Positions 12,480-23,869 of a DNA stretch of 64,000 nt are shown in pieces. The translations under genes and the position numbers were made by a program. The stretch lies in NCBI GenBank assembly GCA_030533445.1, contig CM060076.1, forward strand, positions 8,371,501-8,435,500, written 5' to 3'. The notes below the pieces were generated by a model. That model saw nothing but the letters and a program-made list of their open reading frames with translations, did no database searches and was not told the DNA's origin. Numbering within the stretch: the first letter of the stretch is position 1; each line of letters starts with the position of its first letter. Origin of the DNA: Cyprinodon diabolis. Lineage: Eukaryota; Chordata; Actinopteri; Cyprinodontiformes; Cyprinodontidae.

Positions 12480-12830
12480 GTAAAATTGTCAGACTGCAGG
12501 GGATTCATTTCCACTGATAATGCTTGGCTATATTTGTTCATAAGTAAGTGATAATTCAGTAATAATTCATAACCTGAATGACTTTAAATTTTGAATGACT
12601 TTGAATTCAGAAAAGATGGAAGTCATTGTCCTTCAACCAGAGTCATGCACATTAAGCTTTTAAGCAGCAATTTAATCTGGATGGCATCAAAATGGCCTCA
12701 GATGAAAAAAAGTAAAAAAAACCTTGATGTTATTGTTGATCAGAGCTGGTGATTTAAATCCTATATTAAACAGGTTTCTATAAACCCTTCCTTTTACGTG
12801 CAGAATATTCCAAAGTAAGAAAAAAAAATC
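12480..12830 (+). mobile_element. L2-type LINE reverse-transcriptase fragment
   Basis: Broken codons resemble the L2 segment that follows the catalytic YADD region (KMEVIVLQPE, LDGIKMAS, DVIVDQSW), with frame breaks. The same fragment recurs at 18030-18300 in copy B. It is a dead fragment. Confidence 0.6.
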
Positions 12831-13013
12831 TATGCATTTTCTAATCCAAGCCTTTAGATTTACATGGAGGAAGCCTAAACAATGTAGTAAAACGCCTTCA
12901 ACTGCTCCAAAAAACTTCAGCCAGTTTCTTTCTTTCCTTTTTTTTTCTGTTGGAAATCAAAAAGTAAAGAGAGATCTTATTTCTCTAACTTTAGTTTCCC
13001 TTCTTTGTTACTA

Positions 13014-13340
13014 GGGCTGCAACTAATGGTTATTTTGCAAATTGATTATTCTGTTGATTTTATTGATTAATAAATTAATATTCAGAGCAAAAGGTTCCTT
13101 AATTTAAACCAGGTGAAACTATAATTTTACACTTCAGTTCTGGATAGAGCATATCGATCGTAAATGCAAATGTTTTTTACAATCTTGATATAATTACTGC
13201 TCTAACTGGGTCGCTTTGTCAGCTAGAGGTATGTTTCAGAGTCTCTATACTCCAGTTAACGATTAATTGATTACGAAGTTAGTTGACAATTATTTCCATA
13301 CTCGTTTAATCACGATAATTCGGATTAATAGTTCCAGCCC
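13014..13340. mobile_element. hAT-type MITE (in copy A)
   Basis: Begins TAGGGCTGCAACTAA and ends TTCCAGCCCA, the imperfect inverted termini of a common teleost hAT-derived MITE. The interior has ATTGATTAAT-type sequence and is non-coding. The counterpart in copy B is at 18480-18811. No matching target duplication could be read, so it is old. Confidence 0.7.
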
Positions 13341-13711
13341 AAATTAGAACCTTTTAAAATCCACAACAGAGCTGATAATCTTATATTATGAATCTTATTG
13401 TTTCATGTGTGCCTAGAATTTCTAAAAGTAAAAAGCTACCTTGAATAGAAAACATTTACCCACTTTGTATTAATTTATTGATTTGTCTCTAAAACATGTC
13501 TTAACATGAATGTGCTTTGAAATGGCACAATATTGATGAATTTAATTCTGTTGAATTGGTAAATTCTTTTTAAAAGTTCACCCATCTTTAGCTAAAGGAG
13601 TCCTGCCTGATGCAACTTTCAGTTGCATCTTTAAACTAGATAAGCAACTGTCATGTCCACATGCCAGACAAGGTCCTTACCATACCCACCTTTTTATAAT
13701 ATTTCAGTTAT

Positions 13712-13834
13712 TTGCACAATATGATAATCAAGCCATTGTTAGATATAAAGAGAGGAGCAACAGTCCACTGATTACCAAATTTTGTGATCCTCTCAACTGT
13801 CAGCTATAGAACAGGTTTCACCCTCAGGAGAAAG
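13712..13834 (+). promoter_or_regulatory. P3 promoter and non-coding first exon
   Basis: TTGCACAAT (13712-13720), then ATGATAATC, then a TATA box (GATATAAAG, 13742-13750) about 23 bases downstream, then an exon ending GAGAAAG|GTAAGA (donor after 13834). P4 has an almost identical promoter and P5, P7, P8 and P9 have related ones. The CAAT-type box resembles C/EBP sites, which would fit an inducible immune gene; that is inference. Confidence 0.7.
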
Positions 13835-14205
13835 GTAAGACCTAAATTCATTTCAGCTGTAAATATGCATCTTTGAGTTTTGACATTTTAACAACAGCCA
13901 TCTACAAACTGTATAATTAGAGAAAAAGCATAAAAAAACATTGTTATTTATTAAAGGTAAATGATTACTAATTTTTCCAACTTTGGTGTATTAAAGAAAA
14001 CCAAGTCATTTTAAGGGTAATATTAATACACACAGGCATCACAGACCAAGTAGGAAAACATGCCTTACTGTCTGAAACTGTAACCTTATTAATATGATAT
14101 ATTACACCTTATAACTTTCAAAATCCTTCTGTATACAAACATATATGATTTACTGCTGTTAATATATAGGAATTATGTATTCATTGGAGCATTGTGATCT
14201 GCAGG

Positions 14206-14746
14206 ATGAAGTGTATTGTGGCATTCCTGGTGTTGTCCATGGTGGTGCTTATGGCTCAGCCTGGAGAAGGCTTTATTGGACATCTTCTTGGAAGATGTGC
14301 AAAGTAAAATTTTCAACTTCTTACAACAAAAACAAAAAATATAGAAAAGCACTAAGATTATTAATGGAAGAAAAACTACAATTGTCTAAACTATATACAA
14401 TATAATTGTTTATTAACTTTGTGTAACACTATTTTTTACATTCTTTCCTGATGGTTTACTTTTCTCCTGTTTCTTATGATAATAACTGAAAACACCCACT
14501 AAGACTTTAAGGGGGACAGCAATTAGAATTGATTAATCTACATACTAATTGGTTTACTTTATTTTAAAACTGATGTCTACACATTCTTTCCTTTTGAATG
14601 ACTTTTCTCCTAGGGGTATCTTTGGAAAACAACAATTGGAAAAAGCAGACCAGCAGATGGAGCAAGTGGAGCTGGAAAAGCAGGACAGAGACCAACAGCA
14701 AATGGAAAAACGTTCATTTCAACAGAAGGACTTTCAACGCCATTAG
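14206..14746 (+). CDS. P3: piscidin-like antimicrobial peptide precursor (76 aa)
   Basis: Coding exons 14206-14303 and 14614-14746, joined in phase 2 (donor AAA|GTAAAA, acceptor TCTCCTAG|G). Residues 1-22 are the signal peptide, ending MAQPGEG. The mature region starts FIGHLLGRCAK and continues GIFGKQQLEK in the next exon. The rest is the Gln/Asp/Glu-rich pro-region, ending KDFQRH. Length and order match piscidins, which are amphipathic helical peptides made by fish immune cells that disrupt microbial membranes. The start is the first ATG after the CTGCAG|G acceptor, as in every member. P4, its duplicate, differs at three residues (17, 48, 49). The Cys inside the mature part is uncommon for piscidins. 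AATAAA signals follow near 14793 and 14855. Confidence 0.88.
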
Positions 14747-15004
14747 AGGCCTACCTGAAGAAGAGTTTGATCGTTTGCCTAACCTGTTTAAAAATAAACA
14801 TACAATCAGTGTGCTTAAGTATTTGCTCAAATGATCTTATGTTGAAGTGAACTGGTTAATAAAAAATAAGTTTTGCAGCAGTATTAAAAAGCATTTTGCC
14901 TGTCTTCTTTAAAAATAAAATCAACCCAAAATGTTAAATTTTAAACAAAGTTGAAGGTTGTTGGGAAAAAATGGAGGACGGACAAGTTATTCACATGATA
15001 CAGG

Positions 15005-15330
15005 TCTGACTTTAACCGTCTTTATCTGCCTCTGCAGGTTCAGGTTTTAGTCCATCACTATTACACAGGGATCAGTGCTAGGACTAATTATCTTCACTAC
15101 ATATATGATCACAGTTGGTGAAATTATCAGACAACATGGGATTCATTTTCAATGTTATGCTGATGATACTCAGCCATAATCCAATTCATTTCAGTTTATT
15201 TATATAATGCCAATTCACAACACATGTCATCTCAAGGCCCTTTATATAGACAATTCAACCAGATCATACATTCAAAATGTTTTCTATGTAAGGAAAACCA
15301 CATAATTGCATTGACTCATTTGTCTATGAG
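15005..15330. mobile_element. L2-type LINE pieces in opposite orientations
   Basis: The plus strand carries a reverse-transcriptase core with GSVLG and the catalytic YADDTQ (about 15070-15175). It is followed directly by an L2 3' tail in reverse orientation (15186-15330, GCCAATTCACAACACATGTC). The arrangement recurs at 20490-20780, so it predates the P3/P4 duplication. Confidence 0.65.
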
Positions 15331-15975
15331 CCCTGATGAATCTGTTATGCTCAAAACCATAAGGATTCAAAGTTTTTACCAGACATGGAGAGTGAAATAG
15401 AGCTACACACCAACACAAGTAGCAAGAATATCCGGGAGGGAGAAATAGGTTAATAGCTGAAGTGAATGTAAGGAAAATTGGCAAACTCAGAAAAAGGGCC
15501 ACTGAACTATAGAATATAAAAGGAGACCCTGAACTTCGGCTCCTACGAGAGTGAGAGCAGCAGATGTAGGGCATATTTATTTGTGGCACCAAGGATATCA
15601 AAATGCCTAATCTCACACCCGCAAAACATGTGTGGCACACACATAACTCTGACATACTTTGTGCCACCAACTGTTCTCCTATGACCCTAATTTTCTATTA
15701 GTGCTCAGCTTTTTCTGCACACATTCGGCCTAATCCCTGCTTGCTGGACTTCTGCTGGGAAATCGCCTCTCACTACGCTCGCTTGGCTCCTTGTCTGCGC
15801 TCGCAAATTGATTATATATTTCAATGAACCACACAACTAGTCAATCAAAGACAGGCCTTTTTCATGCAAACAAATATTCCCTAAAGGCCATAGCAGCACA
15901 GGCTAAATATGAGTTGTGGTTGTACTTGTTGGTGTACTTGTTGGTTTGTTATTACTCGTACTCGTACTCGTCCTC
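15330..15975. other. Spacer, nothing recognised
   Basis: About 650 bases between duplication copy A and a LINE. No coding motif or repeat boundary was identified. Confidence 0.4.
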
Positions 15976-17990
15976 TCCCGCTTTATCCGGAACCGGGTCG
16001 CGGGGGCAGCAGACTAAGCAGAGACTCCCATACTTCCCTCTCCACTGACACCTCCTCCAGCTCTGTTGGGGGAAGCCCTAGGCGCTCCCAGGCCAGTCGA
16101 GAGACATAGTCTCTCCAGCGTGTCCTGGGTCGTCCTCTGGGCCTCCTCCCGGTGGGACGTGCCTGGAACACTTCACGAGTGAGTCCAACATGCACTGGGA
16201 ACAGGTCCGACTTAATGCCGGCAATGCAAACCAGACTCCTGCTCCGCTTGTACAGAGAACGGATGGCCCCTAGTAAAGGGCCCCCAACTCCATACTCCTG
16301 GAGCACCTCCCACAGGGCAGCACGAGGGACACGGTCGAATGTCCTCTCCAAGTCCACAAAACACATGTGGACTGGTTGGGCAAACTCCCATTAACCCTAA
16401 AGCACCCTGCAGAGGGTGTAGAGCTGGTCCACTGTTCCACGGCCAGGACGAAAACCACACTGCTCCTCCTGCAGCCAAGGTTCGACAATCAGCCGGACTC
16501 TCCTCTCCAGCACCCTAGCATAGGCCTTTCCGGGGAGGCTGAGAAGTGTGATTCCCCGATAGTTGGACACACCCTCCGGTCCCCTTTCTTGTGGAGGGGA
16601 ACCACCACCCCAGTCTGCCAATCCAGGGGGACTGTCCCCGACCTCCACGCGATGTTGAAGAGATGTGTCAACCATGACAGCCCGACAACATCCAGAGCTC
16701 TAAGATACTCAGGGCGGATCTCGTCCACCCCCGAAGCCTTGCCACCGTGGAGTTTTTTGACCACCTCGGTGACTTTAGCCTGGGTGATGAACGAATCCAG
16801 CCCCAAGCACCCCGTCTCTTCTTCCTCCACGGAAGGCATGTCTGTCGGGTTGAGGAGATCCTCAAAGTATTCCTTCCACCTCTGACAATATCCTCCTTCA
16901 AGGTCAGCAGCTCCCCACTCCTACTGAAAACAGTGTTAGTTAAGCACTGCTTTCCCCTCCGTAGGCGCAGGATGGTTTGCCAGAATCGCTTTGAGGCCAA
17001 CCGATAGTCTTTTTCCATGGCCTCTCCAAACTCCATCCAGGCCCGAGATTTTGCCTCTGCAACCGCCCGGGCCGCGACACGCTTGGCCTCACGGTATCTG
17101 CTTGCTGCTTCAGGAGTCCCACAAGCCAGCCAAGCTCGATAAGACTCCTTCTTCAGCTTGACAGCATCCCTTACTATCTGTGTCCACCACCTGGTTCGGG
17201 GATTGCCACCACGACAGGCACCGCAAACCTTACGGCCACAGCTACGGGCAGCTGCATCGACAATAGAGGCAGAGAACACAGCCCATTGGGACTCCATGTC
17301 TCCAACCTCCTTTGGAACCTGAGAGAAGCTCTCCCAGAGGTGGGAGTTGAACACGTCCCTGACCGAGGGCTCCACCAGACGTTCCCAGCAGCCCCTAACT
17401 ACACATTTGGGCCTGCCGAGTCTTTCAGGCTTCCTCCTCTTCCAGCGTATCCAGCTCACCACCAGGTGGTGGTCGGAGGACATCTCCGCCCCTCTCTTCA
17501 GCCGAGTGTCCAAGACATGCGGCAGAAGATCAGAAGATACAATTACAAAGTCGATCATCGACCTTCGGCCTAGGGTGTCCTGGTGCCAAAAGCACCGATG
17601 GCAATCCTTATGCCTGAACATGGTGTTCATTATGGACAATCCGTGACTTGCACAGAAGTCCAATAATGAGTTACCACTCGGGTTCAGAGCTGGGGGCCTG
17701 TTCCTCCAGTTAACGGCCCTCCAGGTGTCACTGTCGTTTCCCACGTGGGCATTGAAGTCTCCCAGCAGAATGATGGAAGCCCGCGAGGGGCACTTTCAAA
17801 AAACCCTCCCCAGGGATGCTAAGAAGGCCTGGTACTCCGTACTGCCGTTCGGCCCATAGGCCAAAACGACTGTCAGAGTCCTCCCTTCAACCCGAAGGCG
17901 AAGGGATAGGACCCTCTCGTCTACCGGGTTGAACTCCAACACGAGACGGCTGAGCTGGGGGGAGACAAGCAGCCCCACACCCTGTTATTA
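15975..17990 (-). pseudogene. RTE-type LINE, internally deleted and frameshifted
   Basis: Read on the minus strand from 17990, fragments appear in order: the end of an endonuclease domain (about 17980-17450, with [13 protein letters not shown] and [14 protein letters not shown]), a linker, then reverse-transcriptase motifs ([65 protein letters not shown]). Frames change at about 16840, 16675 and 16400. After the FPVHVGL block the protein jumps to GRPRTRWRDYVSRLAWERLG, so the part with the catalytic YADD box is missing. The class call rests on the short C-terminal tail and overall order typical of fish RTE elements; another LINE clade is possible. It lies between the two copies of the P3/P4 duplication. 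Confidence 0.82.
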
Positions 17991-18479
17991 CATGGTTGTT
18001 TACAGCCCTTGAAAAGTAAGTAAAAATTCAGTAATAATTCATAACCTGAATTACTTTACATTTTCAGCTTTTAAATTCAGAAAAGATGGAAGTCATTGTC
18101 CTTTAACCAGAGACATGCACATTAAGCTTTTAAGCAACCATTTCTTCTGGATGGCATTAAAATGGCCTACATTAAAAAAGTAAAAAACCTTAATGTTATT
18201 GTTGATCAGGACTGGTGATTTAAATCCTATAATAAACAGGTTTCTATAAACCCTTCCTTTTACATCCAGAATATTCCAAAAGTGAAATAAAAACAATTCT
18301 ATGCATTTCTTAATTTAAGGCTAGACCATTGTTATTCTTTATATGGAGGTAGCCTAAACAATCTAGTAAAAGCCTTCAACTGATCCAAAAAACTTCAGCC
18401 AGTTTCTTTTTTATCTGTTGAACATCAAGAATTAAAGAGAGATCTTATTTCTCTAACTTTAGTTTTCCTTCTTTGTTAC

Positions 18480-18811
18480 TAGGGCTGCAACTAACGGTTA
18501 TTTTGCAAATTCATTAATCTGTTGTTTACTTTATTGATTAATCAATTCATATTCAGAGCAAAAGGTTCCTTAATTTAAACCAGGTTAAAGTGTAATTTTA
18601 AACTTGAGTTCTGGATACAGCATATCGATCGTAAATGCAAATTATTTTTACAATCCATATATGTTTACCACTCTAACTGGGTCGCTATGTCAGCAAGAGG
18701 TATGTTTCAGAGTCTCTATACTCCAGTTAACGATTAATCGATTACTAAGTTAGTTGACGATTATTTCCATAATTGTTTAATCACAATTAATCGAATTAAT
18801 AGTTCCAGCCC
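18480..18811. mobile_element. hAT-type MITE (in copy B)
   Basis: Same element as at 13014-13340, at the equivalent position in the duplicated block. It begins TAGGGCTGCAACTAACGG and ends GTTCCAGCCCA. Confidence 0.7.
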
Positions 18812-19173
18812 AAATTAGACACCTTTTAAAATCTGATAATCTTATATTATGAATCCTATTGTTTCATGTGTGCCTAGAATTTCTAAAAGTAAAAAGCTAC
18901 CTTGAATAGAAAACATTTACCCAGTTTGTATTAATTTATTGATTTGTCTCTAAAACATGTCTTAACATGAATGTACTTTGAATTGACACAATATAAATGA
19001 ATTGAATTCTATTGAATTGGTAAATTCTTATTAAAAGTTCACCCATCTTTAGCAAAAAGCAGTCTTGCCTGATGCAACGTTCAGTTGCATCTTTAAACTA
19101 GATAAGCAACTGTCATGTCCACATGCCAGACAAGGTCCTTACCATACCCACCTTTTTATAATATTTCAGTTAT

Positions 19174-19296
19174 TTGCACAATATGATAATCAAGCCATTG
19201 TTAGATATAAAGAGAGGAGCAACAGTCCACTGATTACCAAATTTTGTGATCCTCTCAACTGTCAGCTATAGAACAGGTTTCACCCTCAGGAGAAAG
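19174..19296 (+). promoter_or_regulatory. P4 promoter and non-coding first exon
   Basis: TTGCACAAT (19174-19182), TATA box GATATAAAG near 19204, and an exon ending GAGAAAG|GTAAGA (donor after 19296). It is nearly identical to the P3 promoter, so the two genes are expected to be controlled alike. Confidence 0.7.
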
Positions 19297-19666
19297 GTAA
19301 GACCTAAATACATTTCAGTGGTAAATGTACATCTATGAGTTTTGACATTTTAACAACAGCCATCTACAAACTATATAATTAGACAAAAAGCATAAAAAAC
19401 ATTTTTATTGGTTAAAGGTAATTGATTACTAATTTTTCCAACTTTGGTGTATTAAAGAAACCCAAGTAATTTTAAGGGTAATATTAATACACACAGGCAT
19501 CACAGACCAAGTAGGAAAACATGCCTTACTGTCTGAAACTGTAACCTTATTAATATGATATATTACACCTTATAACTTTCAAAATCCTTCTGTATACAAA
19601 CATATATGATTTACTGCTGTTAATATATAGGAATTATGTATTCATTGGAGCCTTGTGATCTGCAGG

Positions 19667-20206
19667 ATGAAGTGTATTGTGGCATTCCTGGTGTTGTCCA
19701 TGGTGGTGCTTATGGTTCAGCCTGGAGAAGGCTTTATTGGACATCTTCTTGGAAGATGTGCAAAGTAAGATTTTAAACTTCTTAAAACAAAAACAAAAAA
19801 TATAGAAAAGTACTAAGATTATGAAGGGAAGAAAAAATACAATTGTCTAAACTATATACAATATAATTGTTTATTAACTTTGTGTAACACTATTTTTTAC
19901 ATTTTTTCCTGATAATTTACTTTTCTCCTGTTTCTTATGATAATAACTGAAAACACCCACTAAGACTATAAAGGGAACAGCAATTAGAATTGATTAATCT
20001 ACATACTAATTGGTTTACTTTATTTAAAACTGATGTCTACACATTTTTTCCTTTTGAATGACTTTTCTCCAAGGGGTATCTTTGGAAAACAACAATTGGA
20101 AAAAGCAGACCAGCAGCTGGACCAAGTGGAGCTGGAAAAGCAGGACAGAGACCAACAGCAAATGGAAAAACGTTCATTTCAACAGAAGGACTTTCAACGC
20201 CATTAG
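19667..20206 (+). CDS. P4: piscidin-like antimicrobial peptide precursor (76 aa)
   Basis: Coding exons 19667-19764 and 20074-20206, phase 2, with an acceptor reading TCCAAG instead of the TCCTAG of P3. The protein matches P3 apart from A17V in the signal (MVQPGEG), M48L and E49D in the pro-region; the mature start FIGHLLGRCAK is unchanged. Role as for P3: a secreted precursor of a membrane-active peptide, cleaved after about residue 22 and at an undefined C-terminal site before the Gln/Asp-rich pro-region. Both genes look intact and may both be expressed. Confidence 0.88.
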
Positions 20207-21044
20207 AGGCCTACCTGAAGAAGAGTTTGATCGTTTGCCTAACCTGTTTAAAAATAAACATACAATCAGTGTGCTTAAGTATTTGCTCAAATGATCTTAA
20301 GTTGAAGTGAATTGGTTAATAAAAAATAAGTTTTGCAGCAGTATTAAAAACCATTTTGCCTGTCTTCTTTAAAAATAAAATCAACCCAAACTATTAAATT
20401 TTAAACAAAGTTGAAGATTGTTGGGGAAAAAAATGGAGGACAGACAAGTTATTCATATGATAAAGGTCCGACAGTAACCGTCTTTATCTGCCTCTGCAGG
20501 TTCAGGTTTTAGTCCATCACTATTACACAGGGATCAGTGCTAGGACCAATTGTCTTTACTATATAAGCTTCCAGTTAGTGAAATTATCAGACTGCATGGG
20601 ATTCATTTTCACTTTTATGCTGATGATACTTAGCTATATTTCAGTTCAATCATTTTTATTTATATAATTCCAATTCCCTACGCATGTCATCTCAGCATTT
20701 TATAGAGACAATTCAACCAGATCATACAGTCAAAATGTTTTCTATCTAAGGAAAACCAGATGATTGCATCGATTCAGGCATTGTTAGGGCTTGGCCTTAG
20801 GGAGGGCGGGGGCGTGGAAGCCAAATAGCTTGACCAAACCAGAGCTGAAAGAGGAGGTTTCTCGTATATGCCATCTTCCTAATTCCTACACAAATTCCAG
20901 CTATATGCTCAGAGAGTCTCATTTATAGTATCATCTATTATAATTGCAATATAATATATACATTTAAAGAAAAAAGAAATATCAGTGCCTTCTCATGTGG
21001 GTCTTTATAAAAACATCTGCAGCAAAATAGTAAAAATATATTTA

Positions 21045-21865
21045 TGTCAGGAATCCAGTTTGTGTGGTCTGTTTTGTGTCTATCTCTCCCTCCACCACCA
21101 GGTGGTGCCCTGTCGTTATTGGTCCTCCTTGCACACCTGCGGCTCTTTGGATCATTATCTGGAGGAGTACTTAAGCAGTGGACTGTCACTACCTTGTCGC
21201 CAGAGTGTTTGCCAGTTTTTGGTACTCTAGCCATGCTTAGATTAGCAGAGTCTAACCTGAGTCTTTGTTTCACTGAGTCAAACTGAGTCTTTGTCTCTCT
21301 AAGTCTAACCTTGTTTTTTGTCTTTGGCTTTGGCAGGAGGTCCTCCTGCATACTGGATGTTTGGCTTCTTCCCCTGGAAAGATTGTTTACCGAGTTCACA
21401 CTGAGCAGGGGAGAAACCTCCACATGTGCTGTTGGATTGTTTACTGAGTTCACACTGAGCAGGGGAGGAACCTCCAAATGTGCCGTTCAAGTCCCTCAAG
21501 GAAATCTAAGTGACAGTCCACTCCAGGGCTCCTCCAGGTCCAAAAAATGTCTTCCTGTCCACTCTTCAACATTTTCCCTCTTCTCTGATCAACCCACACA
21601 GACTGGATGCTAGTGATGCTAGAACCCCACCCCCAAACGTGAGTCCCTCACTAGCATTTTCTCTACGGCAAACAAGATTTCCCACGGTTCCTGAACTAAC
21701 CGTTGTGATATCCCCTCCAGACATCCAAGTTCCTGTTCACCAGCTACCTGAGTTCCAGATCACACTTCCCCTGTACCCTCATCCCAATAAACCTGTTAAA
21801 CCTTTTTCCTGGTTCTCTGAGTGGTTCTCTGCATCTTTGGTTCAGACCTTTAAAAACACATGACA
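21045..21865 (+). mobile_element. Solo LTR, gypsy-type
   Basis: Starts TGTCAGGAATCC and ends AAAACACATGACA, with TG...CA termini. Flanking bases are ATTTA (21040-21044) and ATTCA (21866-21870), a likely 5-bp target duplication with one change. It has CCAATAAACC near the 3' end and an internal imperfect duplication of roughly 60 bases (about 21380-21480). No retroviral-type coding sequence is attached. Open frames here are short and unrelated to known proteins. Confidence 0.65.
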
Positions 21866-21869
21866 ATTC

Positions 21870-22440
21870 AGTCAAAATCAAAGAAATTTTTGTATCACCC
21901 ACCAGGAGCTGGAAGACAAAATCCTAAAATACAGATGAAAACCTTTTTTCATGGTATTTAGTGGCTGAAAAAAAGTTTTTTCTTTAATCACTTAAACTGC
22001 ACAGCTAAGGTGCTCATTTTATTACACAAAGCAATGGTGTTTTTCTTAAATCCACTGTTTTGATTTGTAATCTCTGCCACTATGGGTGCAATATTTTGAT
22101 TTACTCTTTGTGATGGGTTTGCTTTCTTCCCTTTGGATGTAACGCAAGGATTATGATTGGAAGAAAATGGCCTTTCTTTCATTGATTACTGTGATTAATT
22201 TACATACAACTAACTTTAAAGAAATACACTTTATACATTGCTAATGGGGTAAATGACTATTCTAGCTGCAAATGTCTGGTTTTTGGTGCAATATCTACAT
22301 AGCTGTATAGAGGCCCATTTCCAGTAACTATAACTCCAGTGTTACAATGTGTTTGCTCATTGGCTCAGAAGGCTAATTGATGATTAGAAAACCCTTGTGC
22401 AATCATGTTCACACATCTGAAAACAGTTTAGCTTGTTACA
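21870..22440. other. Spacer and probable 5' part of a Tc1-like element
   Basis: No gene recognised. The last part probably belongs to the Tc1-like element whose coding remnant starts at 22518, but its terminal repeat could not be fixed. Confidence 0.35.
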
Positions 22441-22517
22441 GAAGCTACAAAACTGACCTTCCTTTGAGCAGAGTTGAGTTTCTGGAGCATCACATTTTTG
22501 GGGTCAATTAAATGCTC

Positions 22518-23766
22518 AAAATGGCCAGAAAAAGAGAACTTTCATCTGAAACTCAACAGTCTATTCTTGTTCTTAGAAATGAAGGCTATTCCATGCGAGA
22601 AATTGCTAAGAAATTGAAGATTTCCTACAACGGTGTGTACTACTCCCTTCAGAGGACAGCACAAACAGGCTCTAACCAGAGTAGAAAAAGAAGTAGGAGG
22701 CCGCGTTGCACAACTGAGCAAGAAGATAAGTACATTAGAGTCTCTAGTTTGAGAAACAGACGCCTCACAGGTCCCCAACTGGCATCTTCATTAATTAGTA
22801 TCCATAAAACACCAGTGTTAACATCTACAGCAGGGGTGTCAAACTGGTTCCAGATAGGGCCGTGTGGCTGCAGGTTTTCTTTCCAACCAAGCAATAGCAC
22901 ACCAGACTCCAGTCCTCTCATCAAGTCATTATGTTCAGATTGGACTCACTTGATGAGATGACTGGAGTCTGGTGTGCTACTGCTTGGTTGGAAAGAAAAC
23001 CTGCAGCCACACGGCCCGTTCTGGAACCAGTTTGACACCCCTGATCTACAGTGAAGAGGCTACTGTGGAATTCTGGGCTTCAGGGCAGAGTGGCAAAGAA
23101 AAAGCCATATCTGAGACTGGCCAATAAAAGAAAAAGATTAAGATGGGCAAAAGAACAGAGACATTGCACAGAGGACGACTGGAAAAAAGTGTTGTGGACG
23201 GATGAATCCATGTTTGAGGTGTTTGGATCACAAAGAAGAATGTTTGTGAGATGTATAACAAATGAAAAGATGCTGGAAGAATGCCTGACACCATCTGTTA
23301 AGCATGGTGGAGGTAATGTGATGGTCTGCGGTTCCTTTGGTGCTGGTAAGGTGGGAGATTTGTACTGTACAGGGTAAAAGGGATTCTGAATAAGGAAGGC
23401 TATTACTCCATTTTGCAACGCCATGCCATACCCAGTGGACAGCACTTGATTGGAGCCAATTTCATCCTACAACAGGACAATGACCATAAACACACCTCCA
23501 AATAGTGCAAGAACTATTTAGAGCAGAGGCAGGCAGCTGGTATTCTATCGGTAATGGAGTGGCCAGCGCAGTCACCAGATCTGAACCCCATTGAGCTGTT
23601 GTGGGAGCAGCTTGACCGTATGGTACGCAAGAAGTGCCCATTCAACCAATCCAACTTGTGGGAGCTGCTTCTGGAAGTGTGGGGTGCAATTTCTCCAGAT
23701 TACCTCAACAAATTAACAGCTAGAATGCCAAAGGTCTGCAATGCTGTAATTGCTGCAAATGGATGA
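22518..23766 (+). pseudogene. Tc1-like transposase remnant split by a MITE
   Basis: The N-terminal paired-type DNA-binding domain is clear (MARKRELSSETQQSILVLRN, MREIAKKLKIS, then a basic SRKRSRRPR linker). The frame then runs into a 213-bp palindromic insertion (22831-23043). It resumes with WAKEQRHCTEDDWKKVLWTDES (first catalytic Asp), SVKHGGGNVMVCGSF, ILQQDND (second Asp region) and [11 protein letters not shown] (third catalytic position, Glu). There are frame breaks around 23378 and a stop at 23505. It cannot make a full transposase. The order and spacing are typical of fish Tc1-like elements. Confidence 0.85.
22831..23043. mobile_element. Palindromic hAT MITE with 8-bp target duplication
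   Basis: Ends CAGGGGTGTCAAACTGG and its inverse; the two halves are nearly complementary along their length. The flanks are ATCTACAG at 22823-22830 and ATCTACAG at 23044-23051, an exact 8-bp duplication as hAT insertions make. It lies inside a transposase reading frame, so it inserted after that element. Confidence 0.92.
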
Positions 23767-23869
23767 TTCTTTGACGAAAGCAAAGTTTGATGTACACGTA
23801 CAAGTACACAGCTAGGGTCAAGTGAGCCAGGATCAAGCCAAGTAAGTGCAGAAATGAAGCCAGGCCTGT

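Larger units (their letters stand above)
12480..15325. repeat. Direct segmental duplication, copy A (carries P3)
   Basis: About 2.8 kb that is repeated, with small differences, at 18010-20785. The shared block begins around GATAATTCAGTAATAATTCA (12550) and continues through an L2 reverse-transcriptase fragment, an hAT-type MITE, the P3 promoter and exons, and an inverted L2 tail. Both copies hold the same older insertions at the same places, so those insertions came before the duplication. Confidence 0.88.
18010..20785. repeat. Direct segmental duplication, copy B (carries P4)
   Basis: Counterpart of 12480-15325 in the same orientation. It includes the L2 fragment (18030-18300), the MITE (18480-18811), the P4 promoter and exons, and the reversed L2 tail (20640-20780). 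Non-coding sequence differs by scattered substitutions and small indels; the coding exons differ little. Confidence 0.88.

Noticed and set aside
20938..21477. 179-codon minus-strand frame
   Set aside because: It lies in the solo LTR and its upstream flank, partly made by an internal LTR duplication, and has no recognisable domain.
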